A stretch of 64,000 bases of DNA. Source: Prevotella sp. GTDB lineage: Bacteria; Bacteroidota; Bacteroidia; Bacteroidales; Bacteroidaceae. The stretch spans positions 20,939 through 84,938 of the forward strand of contig JAFQQY010000002.1 in assembly GCA_017410365.1 (NCBI GenBank), written 5' to 3'. The position numbers and the translations under genes are program-made. The notes beneath the pieces were generated by a model, which did not search any database, was not told the DNA's origin, and worked only from the letters and a program-made list of their open reading frames with translations. This document shows, in pieces, positions 44,334 to 52,787 of the stretch; positions within the stretch are counted from its first letter, which is position 1, and every line of letters begins with the position of its first letter.

Positions 44334-47314
44334 CTGTAAAAGTCCTCATCAAAATCAAATCCGCCGTTAACGGGTTCATTATTTACATCTTCCATAAACA
44401 AGTCATCCACATCAGCCTCCTCTTCAGTTTCATTTCCTGCCTCTTCTGTCTCTGGGTCTTCAGCTTGTTCAACCGTTGTTGGTATTATCAGCAACTGTTC
44501 ATTACTGATTTGGAGTGGCGCCAATGCCTGTTCGAAGAAGTTGTCATACTCCTCGTAACTATACTTCGTACCAAGCAGCTTAAGATTTTCTTCACTGATA
44601 ATTATCCTCTTGCAACCTTTCAACTTGTCTGGCATTTCTTCATCAGAATACAGTTGGCGAGCATATTGCAAAGCCTCATCGTAATTCAAAAATCCGCTTA
44701 TCAGCATGCGACTTACTCCATTGTCTTCATCGACACCGATGTCAAAGTTACGCACCATGAAGTTGGTAAAGTTGTACTTAGCCATATCATACAGCAACTG
44801 ATTTGAGTTTACAGAATCGGCATTGAACGCCAGCAGGAATACATAGTTTACATTTCTATCTACTGTCAGCGTGTCTGCAATAGTACTGTCTGATACTTCT
44901 ACCGTCATGCTTCTGCGCGACCAGATATCACCTAGGTCGAACTTGCCACCATGCAGTTTTCGGCCTTCCTGCACACCTTTAATAATCATACCTGCCATCT
45001 CGCTCACTTCGCTTTGAGGATATTTCTCAACCACTTCTTTCATACTGGCAAGACAGGAGACGGCATCACCGTCATTAAGCATGCCCAAGCCTTCAATGAA
45101 AATAAACTTAGGTCGATTTTCACCAAGCGGGAAACGTTCGCGCGATATTTTGGCATTTGCCTTAATCTCTTGATAGCGGTCTTTTCTGAAAGCCTCGTAT
45201 GTAGCCGCATACAAAGAGTCTTCAATATGCACTCCAAAGCGTGCATTCTCTTCGAAGAATGGGTCACTAAGCAATATGGTAAAGTCGCTCTCTGGGAAAT
45301 CTGCTTTCAAATGAGTAAGACACGAATCAGCCTTTGCATTGTTACCCAATCGCGAATAGAGCAGGAACAGATGATACCATGCCTCGTCTGTTTTTGAGTA
45401 TGTTGGATACTGTCTTGTAAGACGAGTCAAAGCTTTTTCGCCTAACTTCAGATTATCCAGTTTATCTTTGAAGATAACTCCGGAATTGAAGAGGCCTTCC
45501 ATTATTATCTCATTGCTTGCTGCCTTTTGCTCTTCTGTAAAAGGAATCTGTGCTAGATAATACTCACGATTGTGGGGGTCGTTTGCCAATGTGTCTGCTG
45601 CAGCATCTGCAGTTTCTTCTGTCGCTATACTATCTGTCATCAGCGAGTCAGAAACAGCCAATGCCGTGGAGTCTGTCAGTTCTTCACCGCCTTCACCTGT
45701 TGTCTGGAGATTGACCACAGTCCTGTTTATACGTTGCCAGTCATCTGTATTCTCACGCTTTCCCCATTGGCGTTGAAACGCCGTCTTACCTTGGTTTACA
45801 GCCATCGGATTGTAGAAATACCATGCTCCGCCCTGCTGTTGTCCACCTGCCGGTGGACGGTTTGCCATATTGTTGCGATTGCCTGTTGCACCTTGGCGCT
45901 GTAGCACTTTCTCTGCTTCAGCCTCTTGAGCCGCTTTTTTCTCTTCCTCTTCTTTCTTCTTAAGTTCCTCAATCACACGGTCGATGGCCTTATTGCGTTC
46001 CTCCTCGGGCAAGTCGGCAAGCACCTGCAACGAGTCTTGCAGATAAACGGCATCGGTATGCGGCACTAGCTCATCGAGAACTTTTGAACGCTCTGACAAT
46101 TGTTCATAGTCTGGACGTTCCTTATCAAGCAAGCCGATAGCCTCTCCATAGCAGCGTTGTGCATCATTGTATTTCTCCTTAACCCAATAGAGGTCACCCA
46201 GCTTCAGCAAAAGCACGCCTTTCTCTATACCATTGCGAGTAGACTCCTTATTACCTTTTTCGTAAGCTCCAATGGCATTAGCTGTATCTGCTTGCAGCAG
46301 ATAAATATTACCCATGGCATAATACACCTGATCAAGATAATCCTTGTTGTTGTCAGAACGTGCCATGCGCTTCAGTTTGCTAATCATCTGCTTAGAGCGT
46401 CCGCCTGCCATAACCTCTGTCTGGGCTATGCGTGCATTGAACTCAAGTTCGTAGGGAGGATGCTGGTGTATAACCTTCTGATAAGCCTTGTATGCTTCTT
46501 CCTTATTTCCTAACACATATTGTATCTGTCCCATCAGATACCATTGACGAGCCTTTAACTTCTTTCGACGTTCATGCTTGATTACCTTTTGCAGATATGG
46601 AACAGCCTGTTCTAACTGGCCACTCTTTATGTAATAATCGGCAAAGGTGTAGTCCCAGTCTTTCTGCGCCCTATAGTGTATCGTGTCGCGAAGCATCTTG
46701 GTCATGACATCTTCTGCATCATAAAGCCAGTCAAGTTCGACATAGCTTTTTGCCAACCAAGCTCTTGCTATTCCGTTGATGGCTGGTTGTGTCGAGTATA
46801 GCCTTGACATATATGAGAATGTGGCAGCTGCCTCATCGAAATTTCCCTTCTGAAACTGCGACTTACCCAGCAACAACCATGCTTTCCATAAGAATGGATT
46901 ATATTCTTTTCGGTTTAACCACTCTATGTCCTTCGCCGTCTTACGTCGGTTCTTGGTCCATTCCGGACGTTTCTTTATACTATGTTGCTTGATTGCTTTC
47001 TCTGATTTCTCTATTGCACGGTCAAACTTCATCAGTCCTGTACTCTTACTGTTTTTGTTTGACACCATATATAGAGGAATCATCTCTGTGAAATTGTCCT
47101 TGTTGGCATTCTCTTTTTCAATAGACCCTTCTATGAATGCCTGACTACCATTATAATAAGTATTATAACGCGCTGTGAATGAATGCCACCATCTGCTTTT
47201 TGCATCATTTTTCTGCGTAGAACAACCTGCCATCGCTAACATCACGACGGTTGCTACTATGGATATGTACAACAGTTTTTTCAATGCAAAATATATTATT
47301 TGTGTACTATGCAC
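44330..47314 (-). CDS. porW: PorW/SprE-like TPR lipoprotein of type IX secretion
   Basis: The 994-residue protein has a lipoprotein signal (VVMLAMAGCSTQK, Cys31 from this start) and many tetratricopeptide-type helices, such as WLLLGKSQFQKGNFDEAAAT and QWYLMGQIQYVLGNKEEAYK. A long low-complexity Glu/Lys and Gln/Gly stretch follows near 450-520. The opening RWWHSFTARYNTYYNGSQAF is typical of PorW and SprE. These lipoproteins are needed for type IX secretion, and for gliding in other genera. An alternative TTG start at 47284 would give a more standard leader. It overlaps porX by 4 nt. Confidence 0.88.
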   Translation of the reverse strand: MHSTQIIYFALKKLLYISIVATVVMLAMAGCSTQKNDAKSRWWHSFTARYNTYYNGSQAFIEGSIEKENANKDNFTEMIPLYMVSNKNSKSTGLMKFDRAIEKSEKAIKQHSIKKRPEWTKNRRKTAKDIEWLNRKEYNPFLWKAWLLLGKSQFQKGNFDEAAATFSYMSRLYSTQPAINGIARAWLAKSYVELDWLYDAEDVMTKMLRDTIHYRAQKDWDYTFADYYIKSGQLEQAVPYLQKVIKHERRKKLKARQWYLMGQIQYVLGNKEEAYKAYQKVIHQHPPYELEFNARIAQTEVMAGGRSKQMISKLKRMARSDNNKDYLDQVYYAMGNIYLLQADTANAIGAYEKGNKESTRNGIEKGVLLLKLGDLYWVKEKYNDAQRCYGEAIGLLDKERPDYEQLSERSKVLDELVPHTDAVYLQDSLQVLADLPEEERNKAIDRVIEELKKKEEEEKKAAQEAEAEKVLQRQGATGNRNNMANRPPAGGQQQGGAWYFYNPMAVNQGKTAFQRQWGKRENTDDWQRINRTVVNLQTTGEGGEELTDSTALAVSDSLMTDSIATEETADAAADTLANDPHNREYYLAQIPFTEEQKAASNEIIMEGLFNSGVIFKDKLDNLKLGEKALTRLTRQYPTYSKTDEAWYHLFLLYSRLGNNAKADSCLTHLKADFPESDFTILLSDPFFEENARFGVHIEDSLYAATYEAFRKDRYQEIKANAKISRERFPLGENRPKFIFIEGLGMLNDGDAVSCLASMKEVVEKYPQSEVSEMAGMIIKGVQEGRKLHGGKFDLGDIWSRRSMTVEVSDSTIADTLTVDRNVNYVFLLAFNADSVNSNQLLYDMAKYNFTNFMVRNFDIGVDEDNGVSRMLISGFLNYDEALQYARQLYSDEEMPDKLKGCKRIIISEENLKLLGTKYSYEEYDNFFEQALAPLQISNEQLLIIPTTVEQAEDPETEEAGNETEEEADVDDLFMEDVNNEPVNGGFDFDEDFYR

Positions 47315-47364
47315 AAAGCATAGTCATTCATACTCAATGTATTATAAACGCAAGAGGCAGCTTT

Positions 47365-48633
47365 TTATTGTATTGTTTCGCCTTCGTTGGCAGTCACACT
47401 AAAGCCAGCAGCCTTCAAATCTGTCCAATAATGTGGATATGATTTGGTTACAACATGTGGGTTATTTATCAATATCTCACCTCTTTTAAGGGCAAGGGGA
47501 GCAAATGCCAATGCCATTCTATGGTCTTCATAAGTGTCAATGCCCATATCGCATGCCGGATCACAACGCTCACCGTCCCATACCAATTCCTTATCATCTA
47601 CATCCGACACTACATAGCCAAGCTTGAGCATTTCTGCTTTCAGTGCTTCAATACGGTCTGTCTCCTTAATCTTCAAAGTTTGCAATCCAGTAAAGCGGAA
47701 GTGCACACCCATCAGACAACAGCATGCAACAAACGTCTGTGCCAAATCAGGGGCACTGACAAAATCGTATTCCAACCTTTGCACACATCTGCCTGTATTC
47801 CTTAACTTAACAGTGGTAGGCACTCCTTGCTCATGACCCTCAAATGTGGTCTTTACTCCTAACAGACTAAATATGTATCTGACAATAGAATCGCCTTGCT
47901 TGCTACCATCCATCAGCCCCATAAGCTTCACTACGTCGTCTTGTCTACGGCTCAGCGCCACCATTTCAAACCAATATGATGCCGCACTCCAATCGCTTTC
48001 TATATAATAATCTCTCTTTTTGTACGGTTGCGGCTTTATTACTATCGTGTCGACACTGCTCCACTCTGCATCGGCACCAAACTCACGCATCATCCAAAGA
48101 GTTAGGTCTATATACGGGCGCGAGATGATATCTCCTGTAAGATGAAGTGTCAATCCTTTGCTAAGCACAGGTCCAATCATGAGTAAAGCCGAGATATACT
48201 GTGAACTGACATTACCTGCTATATCCAATTCACCTCCTTCTAATTGCCTTCCTCTTATGCGAAGCGGCGGAAATCCATCTTCACCTACATATTCTATATC
48301 TGCCCCCAATCGCTTCAGTGCATCAACCAATATTCCTATTGGCCTGTGTTTCATTCGCTCTGTACCTGTGATGACATGTTCTCCTTGAGTAACAGCAAGA
48401 TAGGCTGTCATAAAACGCATGGCCGTACCTGCGGCTTTAATGTTTATTTCGTATGGATTGTTGCGCAATGCGCTGATTATAACCTCTGTATCATCGCAGT
48501 CAGAGAGATTCTCAGGAAGAGTGTCGCTGCCTGCTAACGCACATATTACCAAAGCGCGATTGCTTATACTTTTTGAAGCTGGCAGTTTTACAGTTGTGTT
48601 TAATCCCGAAGGGGGTGTCAGTTTATATTGCAT
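47365..48633 (-). CDS. aroA: 3-phosphoshikimate 1-carboxyvinyltransferase
   Basis: AroA (EPSP synthase) joins shikimate 3-phosphate and PEP in aromatic amino-acid synthesis. The 422-residue protein has PASKSISNRALVICALAG, the LP-x-A-x-S-like start, TAGTAMRFMTAYLA as AAGTAMRFMTAY, RPIGILVDALKRLGADI, LKIKETDRIEALKAEMLKLG and EDHRMALAFAPL. It is the first gene of a minus-strand unit that runs into porW after 50 nt. Confidence 0.96.
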   Translation of the reverse strand: MQYKLTPPSGLNTTVKLPASKSISNRALVICALAGSDTLPENLSDCDDTEVIISALRNNPYEINIKAAGTAMRFMTAYLAVTQGEHVITGTERMKHRPIGILVDALKRLGADIEYVGEDGFPPLRIRGRQLEGGELDIAGNVSSQYISALLMIGPVLSKGLTLHLTGDIISRPYIDLTLWMMREFGADAEWSSVDTIVIKPQPYKKRDYYIESDWSAASYWFEMVALSRRQDDVVKLMGLMDGSKQGDSIVRYIFSLLGVKTTFEGHEQGVPTTVKLRNTGRCVQRLEYDFVSAPDLAQTFVACCCLMGVHFRFTGLQTLKIKETDRIEALKAEMLKLGYVVSDVDDKELVWDGERCDPACDMGIDTYEDHRMALAFAPLALKRGEILINNPHVVTKSYPHYWTDLKAAGFSVTANEGETIQ

Positions 48634-48684
48634 GAATTAATTAAACTACTTAATTTTATACAAAAATTCTTTTTATAATTATTT

Positions 48685-49359
48685 TTAATAAGAAACAGGC
48701 CGAACAGAACAACCTATATATTTATATTGGTGTCTTAATATTGTTGGTTTCTTACCTATATAGCCTAATCTTGCCTTACTATCACTGTGAGTGGGCGATT
48801 CAACTAAGTTATCTTCGGCTGTTGACAACCAGAAATGTCCAATAGTCCCTTCATGACGTATAGAATCATCAATAATATAGCCAGACAAATTCATCAATAT
48901 GCTATTTCCGTTTGGTCCAACTACCTCAAATGCCTCTTTGCCATTTACAATAACGTTTGTCCAAACACATTTGTCTATCAATTCTCTAAATTCCATTTCT
49001 GTTGGCATTCGCCAAGTCCCTCCCCATTGCGCACGAGCAACATCATACTCGGTACCGCTAATATCCATTCCTATAAATTTACAAGCAGCAAGATTAATCC
49101 AATATTTATAGGTTTCTAATTGATATAATGCTTTTTCCTCCGTTTCACCCCATGAAAAATAAGAACCATTTTCTTCAGGGCTCAGGGCACCAACATTACA
49201 GGTTGCCCACTTAACGCTCAGTCCTAAATCTACATATTCATGGTCTTCTATCGTTTGCAATGCAATCTGTTCTTCCTCATCGTCATTAATACAGGAGGAA
49301 AAACACATAGTCAAAACAAAAGAAATAAGTATAATTTTTACATAACTATCTTTCATCAC
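48685..49359 (-). CDS. FISUMP-domain lipoprotein
   Basis: The 224-residue protein has a lipoprotein signal with Cys23 (MCFSSCINDDEEE). The body is the Fibrobacter succinogenes major paralogous (FISUMP) domain: YVDLGLSVKWATCNVGA, YFSWGETEEK, WRMPTEMEFRELIDKC and a final GCSVRPV. Such domains are common in Bacteroidales surface proteins, and their role is unknown. An AT-rich gap separates it from aroA and from the tRNA. Confidence 0.85.
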   Translation of the reverse strand: MMKDSYVKIILISFVLTMCFSSCINDDEEEQIALQTIEDHEYVDLGLSVKWATCNVGALSPEENGSYFSWGETEEKALYQLETYKYWINLAACKFIGMDISGTEYDVARAQWGGTWRMPTEMEFRELIDKCVWTNVIVNGKEAFEVVGPNGNSILMNLSGYIIDDSIRHEGTIGHFWLSTAEDNLVESPTHSDSKARLGYIGKKPTILRHQYKYIGCSVRPVSY

Positions 49360-49454
49360 ATTTATAAACTATATATTTTATGCTATGCAAAGATAACAAA
49401 AAGAAAATGACATTCTAAAAAAAATATGTATGATTTAAATCTAAGGTATAAAAA

Positions 49455-49486
49455 TTTGCAGGTTTTAACTTTTATCACTAATTTTG
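49455..49486 (+). promoter_or_regulatory. Promoter of the tRNA-Pro gene
   Basis: TTTG at 49455-49458 and TAATTTTG at 49479-49486 are 20 nt apart, 36 nt upstream of the mature tRNA. Confidence 0.75.
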
Positions 49487-49521
49487 CATCCGCTTAGGCT
49501 TCACTATGGCCAATATGAGTG

Positions 49522-49594
49522 CGGGATTTGGCGCAGTTGGTAGCGCACACGTCTGGGGGGCGCGAGGTCGCTGGTTCGAGTCCAGTAATCCCGA
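49522..49594 (+). tRNA. tRNA-Pro(GGG)
   Basis: The 73-nt cloverleaf folds with acceptor CGGGATT/AATCCCG, D arm GCGC-AGTTGGTA-GCGC, anticodon loop CTGGGGG (anticodon GGG), a 5-nt variable loop AGGTC and T arm GCTGG-TTCGAGT-CCAGT. CCA is not encoded. The anticodon stem CACGT/GCGCG has an A-C mismatch at its second pair and a U-G at its last. The GGG anticodon reads CCC and CCU codons. It has its own promoter and terminator. Confidence 0.92.
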
Positions 49595-49605
49595 CACATA
49601 TTCGA

Positions 49606-49641
49606 GACATCGGTAATCAAGACGATTGCCGGTGTCTTTTT
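49606..49641 (+). terminator. tRNA-Pro terminator
   Basis: GACATCGGTAATC (49606-49618) pairs over 13 bp with GATTGCCGGTGTC (49624-49636) around AAGAC, followed by TTTTT. It lies only 28 nt upstream of the pectate lyase start codon. Confidence 0.85.
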
Positions 49642-49668
49642 GTTTTAACTGACTAATAATTACAAAAT

Positions 49669-51777
49669 ATGAAACCAACAAAGAAATTGTTAATCATCGT
49701 GTTCTGCTTAGCAATGGTACTGCAGGCATCTGCTCAACGCTGGGGCAGGTACAACACAATGAGGAGAACCGACAAGGAATTCTTCAAGAGTGAAGAAGCA
49801 AGAAGAATCGGTCAACAGATATTGGCATATCAGCGCATCACTGGCGGATGGCCAAAAAACATCGACATGGCAAAACAGATGGATGCGGCAGAAATGGAAC
49901 GAGTGGTTAGCGAGAAGCACAGACGCGACGACTCAACCATTGACAACGGAGCGACAACGATGCAAATGGCTTTCCTGGCACGGCTATATCAGGGTACAGG
50001 CGACGTGAAATATAAAGATGCTTTCAATAAAGCTCTTGACTATCTTCGTTCTGGACAATATGACAATGGCGGATGGCCACAATTCTGGCCTGAGACTCAT
50101 GGTTATCAGTATCATATTACTTATAACGACAATGCTATCATAAACATCCTCAACCTGTTCAGCAAGATAAACAAGGGAGAAGAACCATACAACGGCGACC
50201 TGACAGACAAGAAGACAAGAAAGGCACTGGATATTGCCATTAAGAAGGCAATCGAGTGTATATTGGCAACACAGATTGTTACTGACGGACAACTTACCGT
50301 TTGGTGCCAGCAGCACGACCGCAACACTTTTCTGCCAGCACCAGCCCGCTCTTACGAATTACCATCATACTGTTCACAGGAAAGTGCAGCTATAATCCAA
50401 TTTCTTATGGAACAACCCAAACCTGACGCACGCATAAAGAAAGCCATTCATGCAGCCATGCGCTGGTTTGACAAGTATAAGCTAAAAGGTTACAGAGTGG
50501 TTAGGACGGGCAGATGGGGAACAGCTGAGCATGACACGAAGCTAATAAAAGATTCCTTGGCACCGGCATTATGGGCACGCTATTACGATTTGGAGCGATG
50601 CGAACCATACGTATGCGACCGCGACGGCATTCCTCGCCGTCATCTGCACCAGATTGGACATGAAAGACGAACAGGCTACGGGTGGTATAGTGAACGTCCT
50701 GGCGAATTGTTTTCCATATATGAAGCATGGGCAGACAAGCACGACCCTAAAAATAAGGTCTGCGTTAGTCTTGAAACAATGGGTGCCAACGAGAACGGCA
50801 CTGTTGACTGGTTCCGCAAACCAGAAGTTAATAGTGCAGACTTTGATGCGGTTGTGAATGCCGGACAAAGTATACAGGCGGCAATTGAAAGCGCACCTGC
50901 CACACCGGAAAAACCATACAAGATATTGATTCGAAAGGGTACATACAATCAGAAGGTAATAATCGACCGCCCCAATATAGTGCTCGTTGGCGAGGACCGT
51001 GACAGTACCATTATAGTTTTGGCAGAACTGGCCAAGAAGCTGACCATAAAAGAATACAAAGGCAAACCTGTTGGCAACGGAGTAATCGTCATTCAAGAAG
51101 GGGCTGACGACTGCATCATAAGCGGTTTGACTGTTTACAATAACTACGGAAGCACCGTAGAGCAGACAACAGCCCACCAAATGGCCATCTTTGGTCGGGG
51201 CACACGCACAATAGTCATAAATAGCAACATATTGGCTGACGGCAACGATGCATTATCACTTTGGGCAAAAGAGGGCAACGGTATGTACTATCACGCCGAT
51301 CTTAGCATCAGATGCCCTGGCGTCGATTTCCTTTGCCCTAGAGGTTGGTGCTATGCAACACGATGCTCGTTCTACGGTGATGGCAGAGCACTAATCTGGC
51401 ATGACGGACGAGGTGACAAATCGAAAAAGCTGGTTATCACAGAGTCTGTTTTCGACGCAAAGCGCCCTACTATTCTCGGACGCTATCACCACGATTCACA
51501 GTTCTTCCTCATAAACTGCAAGATGACTGAGCAGATTCTTGACACTAACATATCGTATGCTTACACCGACAAGGTACTCGACCCATGTCCTTGGGGTTTA
51601 CGTACATATTATTATAATTGTCAAAGAGAAGGCGGCAACAGCGGATGGCTTAGCAACAACCTGCATGAGGCAGAGAACGCCCCTGAATATCACGGAATAA
51701 CTGCACTATGGACATTCGAAGGGAAGTGGAATCCAGAGAAACGCATTCGTGAACTTTGGAACGTACTGGCATATTAA
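49669..51777 (+). CDS. Secreted pectate lyase (PL10) fused to pectin methylesterase (CE8)
   Basis: The 702-residue protein has a signal peptide (LLIIVFCLAMVLQASA). Residues about 50-370 form a PL10 pectate lyase: QRITGGWPKNIDMAK, DDSTIDNGATTMQM, NGGWPQFWPETHGYQYHITY and GTAEHDTKL. Residues about 400-690 are a CE8 methylesterase beta-helix with FDAVVNAGQSIQAAIE, ILIRKGTYNQKVII, QMAIFGRGTRTIVI and PGVDFLCPRGWCYATRC holding the catalytic Asp. The esterase exposes galacturonate that the lyase then cleaves, so one chain performs both steps. No promoter is obvious between the tRNA terminator and the ATG. Confidence 0.93.
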   Translation: MKPTKKLLIIVFCLAMVLQASAQRWGRYNTMRRTDKEFFKSEEARRIGQQILAYQRITGGWPKNIDMAKQMDAAEMERVVSEKHRRDDSTIDNGATTMQMAFLARLYQGTGDVKYKDAFNKALDYLRSGQYDNGGWPQFWPETHGYQYHITYNDNAIINILNLFSKINKGEEPYNGDLTDKKTRKALDIAIKKAIECILATQIVTDGQLTVWCQQHDRNTFLPAPARSYELPSYCSQESAAIIQFLMEQPKPDARIKKAIHAAMRWFDKYKLKGYRVVRTGRWGTAEHDTKLIKDSLAPALWARYYDLERCEPYVCDRDGIPRRHLHQIGHERRTGYGWYSERPGELFSIYEAWADKHDPKNKVCVSLETMGANENGTVDWFRKPEVNSADFDAVVNAGQSIQAAIESAPATPEKPYKILIRKGTYNQKVIIDRPNIVLVGEDRDSTIIVLAELAKKLTIKEYKGKPVGNGVIVIQEGADDCIISGLTVYNNYGSTVEQTTAHQMAIFGRGTRTIVINSNILADGNDALSLWAKEGNGMYYHADLSIRCPGVDFLCPRGWCYATRCSFYGDGRALIWHDGRGDKSKKLVITESVFDAKRPTILGRYHHDSQFFLINCKMTEQILDTNISYAYTDKVLDPCPWGLRTYYYNCQREGGNSGWLSNNLHEAENAPEYHGITALWTFEGKWNPEKRIRELWNVLAY

Positions 51778-51811
51778 CCCCCAACCAGTTAATTTGACGT
51801 TTTATAGAACA

Positions 51812-51840
51812 AAAAAAGCGATGGGTTTCCATCGCTTTTT
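51812..51840. terminator. Bidirectional terminator
   Basis: AAAAAAGCGATGG (51812-51824) pairs with CCATCGCTTTTT (51829-51840), with A and T tracts on both sides, between convergent genes. Confidence 0.85.
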
Positions 51841-51856
51841 ACTTGGCAGCAACTTG

Positions 51857-52306
51857 TTAATTGTCAATCTCAACAACCTTGAAGTTCTTATTGAAAGTTA
51901 TCTCAAGACCGTTAGAAAGTTCTATTTCATATTCCTTGTTGTCCTTGTCAATCTTGATGATACTCTGACCGCTATAGGTATCTTTTACATAACTTGCAAT
52001 CTTTGCTGGTATCAATGCTGCTGGAACAGGAGACTTGCCACAATCAATATTTGTCCAATGTCCTTTCTTGTCAAATTCGAGTTTTGCTCCATCAGCAAAA
52101 ACCACATCATAGCCCTTATCCAGCAGACCAGTTTCTACTGTTGTCAATGCAATCTTTTTACCCTTGAAGTTATTGTTGATTATCTGCTGTGCAGCCATAG
52201 GCAACTCATTGAAACTTATAGGCTTATCATTATCAGCGAATACAGATACACTGATTACCAAAAGGCTAAGCAAAGCCACCAATCTGATTCTAAATTCTTT
52301 TCTCAT
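51857..52306 (-). CDS. Exported PepSY-like domain protein
   Basis: I start at ATG 52306 (MRKEFRIRLVALLSLLVISV), giving 149 residues with a clean signal peptide ending in SVFA. The longer open frame to 52375 lacks a plausible leader. The mature part has two similar segments of the PepSY-like (PF11396) type: GYDVVFADGAKLEFDKKGHW and EYEIELSNGLEITFNKNFKV. Such small periplasmic proteins may bind ligands or act as protease inhibitors, but the function is not established. Confidence 0.82.
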   Translation of the reverse strand: MRKEFRIRLVALLSLLVISVSVFADNDKPISFNELPMAAQQIINNNFKGKKIALTTVETGLLDKGYDVVFADGAKLEFDKKGHWTNIDCGKSPVPAALIPAKIASYVKDTYSGQSIIKIDKDNKEYEIELSNGLEITFNKNFKVVEIDN

Positions 52307-52444
52307 AATCATTACAGTTTTTAATGTTAATACTAGTCTACTTTTCTCGTTGCAAATATAATAAGATTGTAACAATTACAATAATATTTAATCTACAATT
52401 ATACATTTATTACCTAAACAAAGACCAATTTTGCATTTTTTAAT

Positions 52445-52475
52445 TTTGTTGATTGGCTCATTTAGTATATCTTTG
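52445..52475 (+). promoter_or_regulatory. Promoter of clpS-clpA-aat, probably leaderless
   Basis: TTTG at 52445-52448 and TATCTTTG at 52468-52475 have a 19-nt spacer. The -7 box ends only 4 nt before the clpS ATG (52480), so the transcript should start at or next to the start codon. Confidence 0.75.
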
Positions 52476-52479
52476 CACT

Positions 52480-52782
52480 ATGGCAAAAGAACAATCAATA
52501 TTAAGGGAGCGCATAAAGACCGATTTGCGTGAGCCAAAAAGATACAAAGTGATTATACACAACGACGATTTTACCACAATGGATTTTGTTGTCATGATTC
52601 TCGTCATTGTGTTCTTCAAGACAACGGCCGAAGCAGAAAAGATGATGCTCGACGTTCATCAAAAAGGTCAGGCAGTGGTAGGCATTTACAGCTACGACAT
52701 TGCTTGTTCTAAAGTGGACAAGGCCACACGCATGGCACGCGACAATGGTTACCCCTTACGTTTAACAGTTAGCCCGGAATAA
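52480..52782 (+). CDS. clpS: ATP-dependent Clp protease adaptor ClpS
   Basis: ClpS recognises N-terminal Leu, Phe, Tyr or Trp and hands the substrate to ClpA. I start at ATG 52480 (MAKEQSILRERI, 100 residues), directly behind the -7 box. The fold is clear: YKVIIHNDDFTTMDFVVMIL with the substrate-pocket Asn-Asp-Asp, AEAEKMMLDVHQKGQAVVGI with the conserved His, and the C-terminal LRLTVSPE. ClpA starts 5 nt after the stop. Confidence 0.94.
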   Translation: MAKEQSILRERIKTDLREPKRYKVIIHNDDFTTMDFVVMILVIVFFKTTAEAEKMMLDVHQKGQAVVGIYSYDIACSKVDKATRMARDNGYPLRLTVSPE

Positions 52783-52787
52783 AAGAC

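Noticed and set aside
49478-49681. Minus-strand 67-codon ORF across the tRNA-Pro gene
   Set aside because: It is the antisense of the tRNA and its terminator; such ORFs (GLLDSNQRPRAPQTCALPTA type) are a well-known annotation artefact.
51749-52324. 191-codon plus-strand ORF after the pectinase
   Set aside because: It is antisense to the PepSY-like gene and runs through a terminator hairpin.
52307-52375. Extended start of the PepSY-like protein
   Set aside because: The extra 23 residues carry no leader features, whereas the ATG at 52306 opens a typical signal peptide.
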